Program-made: the position numbers and the translations under genes
The notes under the pieces: model-generated
The model's input: the letters and a program-made list of their open reading frames with translations, nothing else
Told to the model about the DNA's origin: nothing
Databases searched by the model: none
DNA from: Plantago elongata
Lineage: Eukaryota; Streptophyta; Magnoliopsida; Lamiales; Plantaginaceae
Assembly (NCBI GenBank): GCA_036897095.1
Contig: JAYMSP010002486.1
Coordinates: 1 to 23,988 of the forward strand
Direction of reading: 5' to 3'
DNA length: 23,988 nt
In this document: positions 9,225 through 19,112 of the stretch, piece after piece
How positions within the stretch are numbered: the stretch's first letter is position 1
Layout: the number at the start of each line of letters is the position of its first letter

Positions 9225-11637
9225 AGAACTACAAGGAAACAACTTGCAAGAGTTGTTATTTCAGAAACCCAACCCTCAGAAAGGGTGGATGAGTTTGAAG
9301 CCCCTCAACCAAGACCTATCCAGAGAGACCCAACCTCTGAAAGAAGAACAGGCAGCTTAGGCACAATGCAATCATTGAGTCTGTCCCAAGTTATGATAGT
9401 GAAGACTCTGATGATAATGTTTCTCTTATAGACACACTCAAGAGATCACGGATGGAGATTGGTGGAGCCTCAAGCTCAACTCCTCTGATCAAACAAGCTA
9501 AGATTGTTGAGAAAGCACCAGCAGAAGGAGTTATCACTCACCAACTAGAAGTTGAAGATTTGGTGGAAAGTGATCGGATTTTGGAGGACACTGACATTGC
9601 CTCCACATTCCAAATGCCAGCAAACACACTTGCTGAAGAAATTCTTGCACCCGAGTAGGTTCCTCAACCTCAGATAAGAACTTAGGATGAACAACATGAG
9701 GAAAGGTTCAAAGTACCAGAAACTTCAAACCATGAAATGGAAACCCAATAGCATGAGATAACCAGGCTTTCATGCCGACAAAATTTAAGGGGGAAGATAC
9801 TTTGCCTACCCCTCTTAATGAAGTAGAGGTTCGCTCAACCTTTGCACATAAAGAATCTGAGCCTGTGAAACATATATTCAATTATCTCTGAAAAGAAACA
9901 ATTTGTTCTTTATTGAAATTCTTATGTGTGTTTAACTTCATTTTGTCTCTATACAGGCTCAAACTGAGAAAGATGATGAGGTCGTAGAATGCCACAAGAA
10001 CAAGCGATTCCAGAGGTTGCAAAACCTTCTGAAAAGGTTGTTTCTGAGCCTTTTGTTGAGAAGGCTCTCTGTGAAGAAAAGGTTGGTGTGGATACAGTTG
10101 TGACCTCCCTATCACCAATGGAAATGGGCAATGCCGAAAAGGGAAAATCACCAGAAAGGATACCAGATACCTCCCAGATTTCTGAGAGAAATGATTCTGA
10201 GCTTCCTAACTTGGAAGCTCTAACATATTGGAAGGTTGCAGAGGAAACATTTTCTCCTCACAACTCGGTATCTGAAGCACAAGTTTCTCCAGAAGTCTAA
10301 GCCAACGAGCCTAGGGTTTCTACACAAGCTCCAGTTGAAGTGGCAGTCATAGATGTGGAGTCACAACTCAATCTACTCGAGTTAGTCCAGACAGTCACTC
10401 TAAAGTAGCATCTCAAGTGCTTCAGATTATGGCAAAAGCTCAGAAAGGCTGATCTTTCGGATATTGCCAGAGTGATCGATAACAAAGAGCGAAGAGCACG
10501 AGCATTCGATCTGGAAAACTACATCCATGCTATGTTCCCTACAGAGAATTACTCCCACTATTCTCTTATGCATGAATACTTCTTGACAGAAGTGGCACGA
10601 AAACATGTAGCAGCTTTACAAGATGGTGATGAACAACCAAGAAGCATATGTTCTTCGACCCTGTGTTGCCTAAATCACTATGAGTATATCCCTCAGAGCA
10701 AGAGGAAGTTAATGGCAATAGGGTCATTCTGTCATATTTGATCAATTTGGTTTCTGAAGATAAGGAAGAGATCGATGAGAACGACTTCCAAGACCCTCCT
10801 ACAAAACATCACAAGGATGGTGATGACAAGAAAGATGATATGATCGATAGTCCAGCATCAGGGACTGGTGGCATAGCTCAAGGACAAGTTGGCTCAGAAC
10901 AACAAACTGCTCCAACCAGTACTCAGAGAACACCACCATCATCACCAAAGACTCAAAAACCATCTACAACCCAACAAGCCCTACTGGAACAGGCTCAGCA
11001 GGCTACCAAATTAGTTGAAGAAACCAAGCTGTTGAACTTCGAGTTGAAAAACTCAAGAAGTTGTTGGAGACAGAAACAAGACTCTCTCTGGAATGTCAAT
11101 CCCAGATTGAAGAGAAGCAAGCTTAGATACTTAGATTCGAGGCAGAAAATGCCAAGGAAAGGAAACTCCTTGATGAGAAACTAAAATTCAAACGAGACAT
11201 CAAAGTCACGGCTGTAGAGTTAGATGCTCTGGTGACTGAAGATGATGAGCATGATGCTAAGGTTGCATCACAGAAACAAGTTCCTACGGCTGCACAGAAA
11301 GGCAACGGTAAAATGGTTGCCGGTCTGGATGATTATGATGAAGACTTCATTGAAAGTGAAGAAGAAGAAGACCCAAACCGAATGGCACCAGAAGTTGAGG
11401 CTATCCACACTTCCCATCTGAAAAAGGAATTGTTGGCTCCTCATATATTTTCATGCCCTGCCACTACAATCAGAGATGCTGAGTACATTGGAAGAAGCTC
11501 AGTGTATGCCAAGCTTTGCAAGGAACTACTAGCACAAGATGCTGCAGTGCTTCAAACAGTCCCAAAAGAAACAAAAAATGTTGCTCGCCTTCTTTTCAGA
11601 AGAGCCACTGCAATAGCATTAGCCTAGAAGGATCTAG
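9225..11637 (+). pseudogene. Third ORF, central acidic and coiled-coil region
   Basis: The open stretches 9452-9658, 9989-10300, 10472-10741, 10738 to about 11060 and 11232-11627 follow each other on the + strand in shifting frames. They share a composition rich in Glu, Ser, Thr, Pro and Gln, as in a long disordered linker. The part at 10480-10700 (NYIHAMFPTENYSHYSLMHE and following) looks folded. The stretch 10980-11230 has heptad-like Leu/Glu/Lys spacing suggesting a coiled coil. The part at 11340-11380 is a run of Asp and Glu, and 11450-11630 (TTIRDAEYIGRSSVYAKLCK and following) again looks folded. Internal stops are frequent (for example 9656, 10298, 11625). I do not recognise a known domain. 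Continuity with the N-terminal part is inferred from strand, order and style. Confidence 0.5.
9866..9956 (+). other. Intron-like segment inside the third ORF
   Basis: The coding-like sequence up to GAGCCT is followed by GTGAAACATA and an AT-rich stretch without coding character. This ends in a T-rich tract and TCTCTATACAG at 9946-9956, after which an acidic coding-like stretch resumes (GCTCAAACTGAG). The donor is non-consensus and the length (91 bp) is short but typical of plant introns. Local stops and frame slips make it impossible to prove that splicing restores a frame. Confidence 0.3.
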
Positions 11638-12440
11638 GCATGATCTGGGATGAGGACTATGACAATGCAAATAGGGCACTGGAAGAGGCTTACTTTGCTA
11701 CTCAGAAAGATGAAGCCATATTTCGTCCCTAGGAAGAGCTGAACAAAAGGAGGCGCTACTCCTAAAGGAAAATAAAGAGCTCAAAATCGAACTATAACAA
11801 CTTGTTCTAGTGCAAAACAATCTGTAGAGAAACTGTGAATCTCTCTCAGATTCATTTGCCAGTTTGACTTAGTCATACATGAAGGCAAAAAGAGAAAACA
11901 ACCAATGCCCTCCACAAGTCAAGCTACTGCAAAGAACAAAGCTCTAGAACTCGAGGTTACTGAAGAACCAAGAGTAACTACAAGGCTTAAGAGTGTGATA
12001 ACCAGGGATTCCAAGGCCCTTGTTATATCCGAAGAAGAGAAGCCTTCTGAAGACCATGAACAAGAAGAAGGAGAGTTAGTAGTTCAGGAAAGGTGCAAGT
12101 CTCAACTTGAAAACATCTATGATGATGATGATGAGACTGATCATGATGAACATCCACTCCAGAAGAGAAGGCGAGTTGGAAACACCTCTGAACCTCCACT
12201 AGTAGTAAGGTCAATAGCTGCTAGAATTCTTTTTGGAAACACCAAGTCTATCCTAGGTGGATCTTGCAGCACAACTCCCAGAAATCATAAAGAACTTTCT
12301 CTTGAGAAAGGACTGGATAGAAAAAGGCGCATGGACTTACAGTTTGGTAGAGTTCAAAATAAAGAACAAGAGAGGCCAGTTGCTGCCCAGATTGAGTATG
12401 TCAAGACTGATGATAGCTAATCAGCCTACAGATGCATTCA
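11638..12440 (+). pseudogene. Third ORF, acidic/basic linker
   Basis: After a TAG at 11625 the same frame still reads WDEDYDNANRALEEAYFATQ before a TAG near 11731. Then 11905-12420 is open, with a Glu-rich part (EEEKPSEDHEQEEGELVVQE), a run of Asp (DDDDETDHDEH) and the basic KRRR, which resembles a nuclear-localisation cluster. From about 12257 an overlapping frame (MDLAAQLPEIIKNFLLRKDW and following) looks more protein-like than the first, so a frameshift probably lies near 12250. No known domain was recognised. Confidence 0.45.
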
Positions 12441-12999
12441 TCTATAGAATGGATATTGGATTCTTGAGCTAAAGCATCTCTTACTAAACAAGAAGTTTCC
12501 AACTCCAATCTATAATCAAATGATTGCATGGAGAACCAACAGGCCAGTACTGCTAAATCCTGAGCATACTAAGGCATGGCTTGATTTTGAGGTTCAAAAG
12601 AGGACTAAGGCTATGAAAAAGCCACTTGACTTTATCTGTCTTTATCCAAAGTCTGATAATATTCACAAAGTTCAGAAAATGGATGGTACCTATATCAAGA
12701 AGAACAGGTTAGGTGTCAAAGCCTACCAATCCTTCTATATGACTGTTGATGAGTACATGGATGACATTGCATATCTTGGGATAATCTATCAGCATCATGA
12801 GTTATCTCAGCTTAAGGTAGACCATTCATTGGAGTGGTGCAAATATTACTGGGTCAAGCTCTTTGTTCAGAAAAACAAAGACTCTCCCAAGACTTATAAA
12901 TACATTTGTGGTTTAGCCAGAAAGACAGAGCTCTCTGTTAGAAAGCTTCTCTACGAATATGTTGAAGACTGCAGAAAGGTTGATGACCAGACCCAGTGA
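12441..12999 (+). pseudogene. Third ORF, C-terminal conserved domain
   Basis: Frame 1 is open from about 12448 to the TGA at 12997-12999. It reads WILELKHLLLNKKFPTPIYN, then MIAWRTNRPVLLNPEHTKAW. A Tyr/Lys-rich globular-looking part of about 150 residues follows (YMTVDEYMDDIAYLGIIYQH, SVRKLLYEYVEDCRKVDDQT). This is the longest uninterrupted piece of the third ORF, with normal amino-acid balance and no low complexity, so it was probably under selection before the element died. No membrane span or signal peptide is evident. I cannot name the family. It most likely forms the C-terminus of the envelope-like protein, since the non-coding 3' segment follows directly. Confidence 0.55.
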
Positions 13000-13984
13000 T
13001 CCAGGAAGGTGCTGAAGAACTTGTGATTTCTGAACCAAAGTTATTTTTGAAGACTTGAAGACTAGTATTTTGGGATGTCTTACGTGGAGCTTGGAGTCTC
13101 ATGTTGTTCTAATTTACTTAGTAATTTTTGTAACACTTTGCTTAATTGATCTTTATTGTTCTATATTTGTAAAAGTTATCTTATGCTTTGTAATAGTTCT
13201 TTTTGAAGATCATACTTTCATAAACCATTTATAAGAAGATAACTTGTCAGCAAAGATCACTTCTTGTGATTTGGTTGATGTTTACTTTTTGCACTTAATT
13301 AACTGATTGAGTATCATTTGAAATGATTAAGTGGTGGATTGTTTTTACTTCCATGTTTGTAATATGACTTTGAGATAGTCATGGTTGACTAATCAAAACT
13401 GGGAAATTTCATTAGGAATATATGTTAGTATTTTTGATCAATCACCATATGACTTATGTTTAGTATAGAAATGTGACTAATACTATTGGTTCACTTGAAC
13501 ATTGTAAAAGAGGAAATCACTTAGTATGTTAGTCTAGTTAAACTTGAAATAGGATTATTAGGTCTATGATATAAATTATATTTCGAAGAAGTCCATGAAG
13601 AAGGATCCTACCAATGGATTTCAATTGAAGATTTGAAGACTAAAGATTACACAAGTTTTTGAAGAAATAAGATTAAGTCTCCTCAGATATACTATGATAA
13701 AAAAAGCATATCGTATAGTGCATATATTGCACATAACAAGTCTCTGAACATATGACATCACTGAGTACAAGAGCATGCTAACTTTCAGATAAGCTCATGT
13801 GTCCATTGAGACTACATGACAAGAAATAGTACAGTGCATTAATTACACCGGCTGAAAAGTCGCTTAATGCATAGTCCTCTTTGAAAAATGAGAAAAGGAC
13901 TTCTAAGTACTCATTTCGAGATATTAATGGATTGAATTTTGAGAAGGTCTAACGGATACTGATCAAATGACTCTCAAATTCATC
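13000..13984 (+). other. AT-rich 3' segment leading into the 3' LTR (U3)
   Basis: No ORF of note lies here. The stretch runs from the stop of the third ORF to the TATA box of the 3' LTR, so it must include the polypurine tract and the LTR start. I could not find either with confidence. LTRs of this family should begin TGTTG (from the inverted copy's CAACA end), and the only such word is at 13103, without a convincing purine tract before it. A short inverted repeat GTGCA-TATAT-TGCAC at 13718-13732 resembles the palindromes common in Sirevirus LTRs. Confidence 0.5.
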
Positions 13985-13990
13985 TATAAA
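13985..13990 (+). promoter_or_regulatory. TATA box of the 3' LTR
   Basis: TATAAA in CATCTATAAACATCACCACT lies about 220 bases before the part that aligns with the inverted LTR at the right edge (from 14212). The position suits the U3/R boundary of a Sirevirus LTR, with the transcription start expected near 14015-14020. Confidence 0.5.
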
Positions 13991-14337
13991 CATCACCACT
14001 TAGAATACACACACGAACTACGCTCATATCTACTTATTTAGCAAAATATTTTCTCAAGCATTCATACTACCATTCTCCAAACTTATTTTTGCGACTAACA
14101 AGCTGGAAGAATCATAAGTAGTTCTAAGTGTCCTGAACCTATAACGAGAGATTATTATTCGTGAAAGAATTGAACTTTCTGAAGCTCATTTTTCAGAATG
14201 GATACCAATTACTTGGATCAGCAAAAGAGAACCTACCATACATTGAATAAATGTATCATGTAGTGTTAACTCTTCTACGCTCTTTGAAAATATAGGTGAA
14301 AAGTTATACGAGAAGCTTACCTGACAATCAACTTATA

Positions 14338-14345
14338 ACCAACAC
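14338..14345 (+). repeat. 8-bp target duplication (left) of the hAT element
   Basis: ACCAACAC here is repeated exactly at 15202-15209. The uninterrupted relative at the right edge reads ATAACCAACATCATCAAGG at the same place, with a single copy. Confidence 0.9.
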
Positions 14346-15201
14346 TAGGGGTGAGCAAAAACGGAACTGGACCGAAATACCGCCCTAACCGGACCGAAAA
14401 ATGGGTCCTCGGGCCGGTCCTCGGTATTGGAAATTTCAAAATCTCGATCCTCGGTCCGGTCCGGGTCAAATACCGGAAAACCACATGTCGGACCGACCAG
14501 GACCAAGATTTTGAAGAAAATTGAAAATAATACCCCCAAATTCCCCAATCTGCCAAATTGCCAATCATATTCATATACCTAGCCCGCCAGCCAGTAGCCA
14601 GTAGCCGCAATTCACTTGTCAGCGTTGCATCAATCGACTGCCATCTTCACTCGACCAGTCGCCCTCGTAGTCGTAGAGACCGTGAGACGTAGACAGACAG
14701 ACAGTAGACATCGCTGCACGCCCGCACCACCCATCGCCTTCGTCCGTCCGTCGACCACCAGTCCACCACGCTACCACCCATCGACCACCAGTCCACCTCC
14801 AGGCTTCGCCCCTCCGCCACCTCCAACTCCTCTGCTCCGCCTACCTCCAACCCTCCACCTACTCTGCTCCGGCCTCCTTCAGATTTTCAGATCTCAACCT
14901 CCTCTTCATATCTCCATTTACTTGATTTTTTTCAGATTTGGAAAAGAGCCACACTTATGTTGGCTTTGAATCTGAATTTTATATTGGCTTTGAATGAATT
15001 TTATGCTTTTCAAATTTTTTTCCGTTTAATTCGGTTATTGTCGGTACAGGCCCGGACCGTACCAATTTTTTCGGTCCGGCCCGAACCTGGACCGAACTAG
15101 TTTAGGTCCAGGCCTCGGGATTGAAAAATGTTCAAAATTCGGTCCGGGCCATATCGGTCCGGGCTCGGTTCGATCCGGATCTGGACCAATGCTTACCCCT
15201 A
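14346..15201. mobile_element. Non-autonomous hAT-type element, 856 bp
   Basis: The ends are inverted copies: TAGGGGTGAGCA on the left and, in reverse complement, TAGGGGTAAGCA on the right. An exact 8-bp target duplication (ACCAACAC) flanks them, which together define the hAT superfamily. Both arms (14360-14500 and 15030-15185) are packed with GGACCG/CGGTCC words in both orientations, at least five per arm, as expected for subterminal transposase-binding sites. The centre has no transposase. It holds a GC-rich, C/T-rich stretch (14640-14880) unlike its surroundings, with a 17-base word (TCGACCACCAGTCCACC) repeated at 14751 and 14781. ORFs in this element are by-products of its composition. Confidence 0.9.
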
Positions 15202-15209
15202 ACCAACAC
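15202..15209 (+). repeat. 8-bp target duplication (right) of the hAT element
   Basis: ACCAACAC is identical to 14338-14345 and directly follows the inverted end GCTTACCCCTA. Confidence 0.9.
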
Positions 15210-15241
15210 CATCAAGGCAAGAAGTACTTGATTTGGGAAAT

Positions 15242-15246
15242 CGAAT
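15242..15246 (+). repeat. 5-bp target duplication (left) of the gypsy LTR
   Basis: CGAAT here pairs with GGAAT at 16752-16756, differing at one base. The uninterrupted relative at the right edge reads AAATCAAGGAAAAACTCC at this place. Confidence 0.6.
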
Positions 15247-16751
15247 TGTAATATCCCGAAATTTTATTGGATCGTCTATATAAATTAAATTTGAAGATGA
15301 AAAATTATATGGACTCGAGTCCTTACGGAATTTTATAAGTCATTATTTTTACGGATCGATAATTCGATATGGACTTTCGTAATCTGTCCCAAGGTGAGCC
15401 TTGCCCCTGGGTCAAAAAAAGAGAGAAGGATTTGGCCTTGATAATTTAAGTTAACTAGATGGTGTTTAGTATGCTTGAGTGATTGGCACGTGAACAGGTA
15501 ATTAATTGGAGTTGGAGTATTAAGGTGCTTATATAGCTATTTACGATTTACTACTACCTGACCAATTAGGACCAATTGAGTGATGGACGGGGTATATTGC
15601 AGTGACCTGATAATTGAGGATAATTTGATGGAGTTTCCTTAGGATTTATCATATTGCTTGACTGATCAGTTTTTGGACACCACAAATATATATTTACCAA
15701 TTGAAGGTCTGAGTTAGTAGATTGGGTTAATGGATTGAAAGCTTACGCAGGTCCCGAGTAGATGATTATGAGAAGACGGTGCAGTTCATCATGTGTTTGA
15801 GGTGACCAGTGGAACTCTAGAGATTTTACTACGAGCTTGATATGGTAACATGAAGGCATTTTGCTGGCATTGGTAATAATTTATGGATCCGAAGTATGAG
15901 AAACTCTTGACACTTTTATTTTTATTTTTTTATTATAAAATATAAATATATTATTTTTGATTGACAAATAATTTATAATAGTCATTTGAAAATAGGATCA
16001 AGTATGTATGTTCCATAAATGTTTTCCTTGTATAAGTGATTTGTGAAAGTGATTTGATAAAGTATGAATTATGTGTACGTACATTTATACTCATCGATAT
16101 GCCTATGAAGTGTGTGACCCTTATGTGTTGAGAGATTGATGTGCTTTGGAGTACTCCCTTATGTTATGTGTGTGACCCGTATGTGTTACAGGGTAATTCT
16201 GACTCCCATGTGTTGGGGGATATGTTATGTGAAAGCCGGTCTGTGTGCCACCACGATTTGTATGGCCTTAGTGTATATTTGATTCGACCTATATGTGAAA
16301 TGTGTACTGTGACTTATGTTCCATGCTAAGCAAATGATTTTCGACTATGTTTCTAATATAAAATGGAGTGTATACTTCTTTATATGTACTTGATCCGGGT
16401 AAAAGTGTCAAGAGCTCACCCTTACACCCCCCTTCAAATATTTAGTAAGTGATCGGATGGAGATATCCTGGAGTTGAGACGGTAGACCGATGATGGATTT
16501 GTGAAGACCGTTGTTATTTATGTACTTTGAGAACTATATTGTTTATGAGGACTTCTTGTATTATGACTGTTGTTGACATTGAGGATTTTTAGTTGTTGTA
16601 ATTACAATAAAGAACTTTTAGATGCTTTGTTTATACCACTCTGAGGTTTTATTATAGTTTTGAGGATTAAAGGAAGGCTTCCTCTTGGTGTGAGTCCATC
16701 TCACGATAGATGGCAGGTCGCGCCAAACTGAATTTGTTTTGGGGCGTGATT
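15247..16751 (+). mobile_element. Solo LTR of a Ty3/gypsy element, about 1.5 kb
   Basis: It begins TGTAATATCCCG and ends GGGGCGTGATT, close to the TGTAA...GGGGCGTGACA termini of a common plant gypsy LTR group, with the final CA decayed. A near-perfect 5-bp duplication flanks it, and the related LTR at the right edge lacks it. The interior has a GTGTCAAGAGCTCACCCTTACAC block near 16404 and repeated TATGTGTT-containing units (16115-16220). Near the end are CTTCCTCTTGGTGTGAG and CTCACGATAGATGG. No internal coding sequence is present, so it is most simply a solo LTR left by recombination between the two LTRs of a full element. Its interior matches the reversed fragments at 366-950 and 17205-17810. 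Confidence 0.75.
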
Positions 16752-16756
16752 GGAAT
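16752..16756 (+). repeat. 5-bp target duplication (right) of the gypsy LTR
   Basis: GGAAT pairs with CGAAT at 15242-15246; after it the Sirevirus LTR resumes with AGGTCCAAGGTTATCTTGAG. Confidence 0.6.
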
Positions 16757-17204
16757 AGGTCCAAGGTTATCTTGAGTACATGAAGTACTTGGCTCTAGGA
16801 GCTAGGGAACAACTCTGAGGGAATATTTGATTGGGAATCATTTATTTGTAGGGATCTTAGAATATGATATATTGTAAGGAGAACTCAATTGTCTGTTCTA
16901 GTGAATTATAGGTCTAAAAAAGGTCGAAGTGGATTACTTGGAGGATTACGCCACCTCCAGATACCACTATACTTGTTGTGTTATTTACTATTCTGTAGTT
17001 ACATTCCGGCATTACACCCACACACATTAACTACTGCAAAGCACAATTATATTTATTTATCGCTTAAGTCTACCGCTCTCTGAATTCAAGTATCAGAAAC
17101 CCACCATATTCTGAGAAATAGTGTTTATCGACAAAAGTTTGAAAAGACTATTCCCCCACCCACCCCCCTTCTAGTCTTTTCCGTTGTTGTTATCTGAACC
17201 AACA

Positions 17205-18583
17205 TTCTTCACAAATCTATCATCCATCTACCGCATCAACTCCAAGTACATATAGAAAAGTATACATACATATACACTTGGTTTTATATTTCAAACATTG
17301 TCGAAAAGAAATTGTATGGAACACATGTCACAATATACTATTCGCATTTAGCTAGAATGAAATATACACTATGTCCACTAGTGTAAGTCCGGTCGCAAAA
17401 GGTCGGTTCCACATCACATTCTCCTAACACATAGGGTCCACCTATCCCCTAACACAAAGGGGTCCACATATCTCTTAACACATATGAGTCCACAATATAA
17501 CATAACGGAGTACTCCAAAACACGACAATACCCTCGAAAGGGTCCACAAAATTCGTAGGCATATCGATGAGCATAAACTTATGTACACATAATTCATGTT
17601 TTATCAAATCACTTTCACAAAATAGCACATACAACAAAATATTTTATGGGATACACATACTTGATCCATTTTTAAAGAGACTATTTATACCAAACTCATT
17701 ACTTGATATAATAACCCTGAATTGTTTGTCAATAAAAAACTATACATATATATTTTACAATACAACAAATAGAAGTTAAAGTGTCATGAGTTCCCCTTAC
17801 ATCAAAATCGATACGAATCCAACTTAGTAGCCAACCACAAAGCTCCAAATTGAACTCGAATCCTCCAAAGTCACCTGGAACCTTAAATCCCCCAAAGAAC
17901 CAATCACAATCCCCGTCTCGTCTCTACTATGATTTTGAGAGGTCAAAACTGAAAAAGTAGGGTAAGAAGGGCAAAACGATCATTTTTTTAGCTAGGAAAA
18001 ATGGGGTAAAATCGTAAAAATGGTGGAAGGCCAAATTTATGATTCTATAATGTTCAGGGTACAAACGACAATTTAAACGAGTCGCAAAATAGTCTAGAGA
18101 AAGAATTACAAATTTTTTGGCTATAACAAGGTCTAAACCTCGAACCTGCTATAGTGAAATACTAGCAACAAACCAACTGAGCTAGCAAAAATTTTGGAAC
18201 TGATTGGAATATAATTTGAGTGACCTTTTTCGATTGAAATTGAATTTTTTTGTGTACAAAATATTCGATTTGAGTGGGGAAATGAGCGCTTCAGCGATAT
18301 GTCAAACAAGGCCTTTGTTGTATCAGGTGCGGAAAAAGGAATATAACTCAGTGATGGTGAATCATGTAGATTATGTGCGAGTGCAGGGGCAAAACAGTCA
18401 CTTGGCGTATCGGGGTTAATATGTAATATGTTGAAACTCCTCAAATTGAACAGGAGGTCCTCGGTACCATTTAATTCTCAAAAGCAAGGGTATAAACTTC
18501 CTAGAAACCTGAAATCAGTCCTGCAACGAACCAAACTTTGTAAACTCCATCAACCAACTTGGAACTCAAGCTAAGGCTACCGA
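17205..18583 (-). repeat. Truncated, reversed Ty3/gypsy LTR fragment, copy 2
   Basis: This aligns with 366-1615 along its whole length. Shared landmarks are the TCTTCACAAATCT left edge, the repeated TAACACATAGGGTCCAC units, the ATCGTAAAAATGGTGGAAGGCC block and the final GGAACTCAAGCTAAGG. It contains about 115 extra bases (roughly 18195-18310) missing from copy 1, probably a deletion in copy 1 at a short T-rich match. After 18583 the two copies diverge: copy 1 enters the gag leader, this one enters unrelated DNA. ORFs in this stretch are not supported. Confidence 0.7.
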
Positions 18584-18839
18584 AAACATTTGCACATCAT
18601 CTCCTCCATCAAACACCACATCCAACAGTCCAAAATATACTGGTCCAAGCAAAACTCGAATTCGCAGTACATATCTCGTTCCAGTTTCACGATTCAACCC
18701 CACAATTCTCAATCGATATTGTAAACGCGTGTTAACTAATTCTGGAATGCGACTTATCATACGAGTGAATTTATATATGGAGATTGGAGGGCCGAGATTC
18801 ATCCGTGGATAACAGTTTCTATTTCGACAGTTAGAGGAA

Positions 18840-19112
18840 GAAACAGAGCTGCATCGAGTTGATTAGAGACAGTTTTTCGATTAGGTAGTTGAGAGAAGAG
18901 TATGATTGTAGATTCCTTGTGATTGATTATGTGTTTTACTTGTTGTGATTGCTTCTACTGTACGTACTCATTGATAAATAGAGTTTCCAGTTGGCCTCCG
19001 TGGACGTAGGTGTTTAAACCGAACCACATAATTCTCATGTCTCTTTCCTTTATCTGTTGTGTTGTATTTTCGCCATTGTTGTTCGATCGGCTGAGCTTGT
19101 AGAAACCTTACA
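18840..19112 (+). repeat. Fragment resembling a copia LTR of another lineage
   Basis: The order TTGATAAATAGAGTTTCC, CCGTGGACGTAGG, CCGAACCACATAA and TCTCTTTCCTTTATC (18971-19055) resembles the R-U5 part of Tork/Tnt1-like copia LTRs. In those, a GTGGACGTAGG-CCGAACCACGT hairpin-like pair is a familiar feature. The stretch ends ACCTTACA at 19112, followed by CGATATCAATCC, a poor match to a tRNA primer site. The left boundary was not found. No gag or pol of this element follows, so it is a remnant or solo LTR. The assignment rests on recalled motifs. Confidence 0.45.

Larger units (their letters stand above)
1..17204 (+). mobile_element. Degenerate Sirevirus-type Ty1/copia retrotransposon
   Basis: The order gag, protease, integrase, reverse transcriptase, RNase H is that of Ty1/copia. 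The coiled-coil-rich gag extension and the additional long ORF between RNase H and the 3' LTR are features of the Sirevirus (SIRE/Maximus) lineage. The 5' LTR starts left of the window, so total length and outer target duplication cannot be read. Every ORF is interrupted by stops and frameshifts, and the protease motif is altered, so the copy cannot be autonomous. Two 3' LTR insertions (hAT, gypsy LTR) add about 2.4 kb. In a 134-base aligned stretch the two LTR copies differ at about 12 positions by eye, which fits an old insertion. Lineage assignment rests on protein motifs and layout, not on a search. Confidence 0.85.
14212..17204 (+). repeat. 3' LTR of the Sirevirus (R-U5 part), interrupted twice
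   Basis: Pieces 14212-14345, 15202-15246 and 16752-17204 together align with the reverse complement of 23358-23988. Shared words include ACTTGGATCAG, TGACAATCAA, TATAACCAACA, CATCAAGG, GTTATCTTGAGTACA, AGTACTTGGCT and GGATTACGCCACCT. The last piece also aligns with the 5' LTR at 1-365 and ends GAACCAACA at 17204, a proper CA terminus. The gaps are exactly the hAT element and the gypsy LTR. The LTR certainly begins further left (U3), between about 13000 and 13900. Confidence 0.8.

Noticed and set aside
13103-13108. TGTTGT as the start of the 3' LTR
   Set aside because: Right word for the family, but no polypurine tract just before it, and no 5' LTR start in the window to compare with.
14317-14969. 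ORFs of 97 and 117 codons in the hAT element
   Set aside because: They follow the GGACCG arms and the C-rich centre; composition explains them and no transposase motif is present.
16141-16329. 62-codon ORF in the solo gypsy LTR
   Set aside because: Made of the repeated TATGTGTT units; low complexity, LTR interior.
18566-18802. 78-codon minus-strand ORF spanning the end of the composite repeat
   Set aside because: It crosses the repeat boundary, has no ortholog-like motif, and codes in LTR-related DNA; it may be a remnant but cannot be supported.
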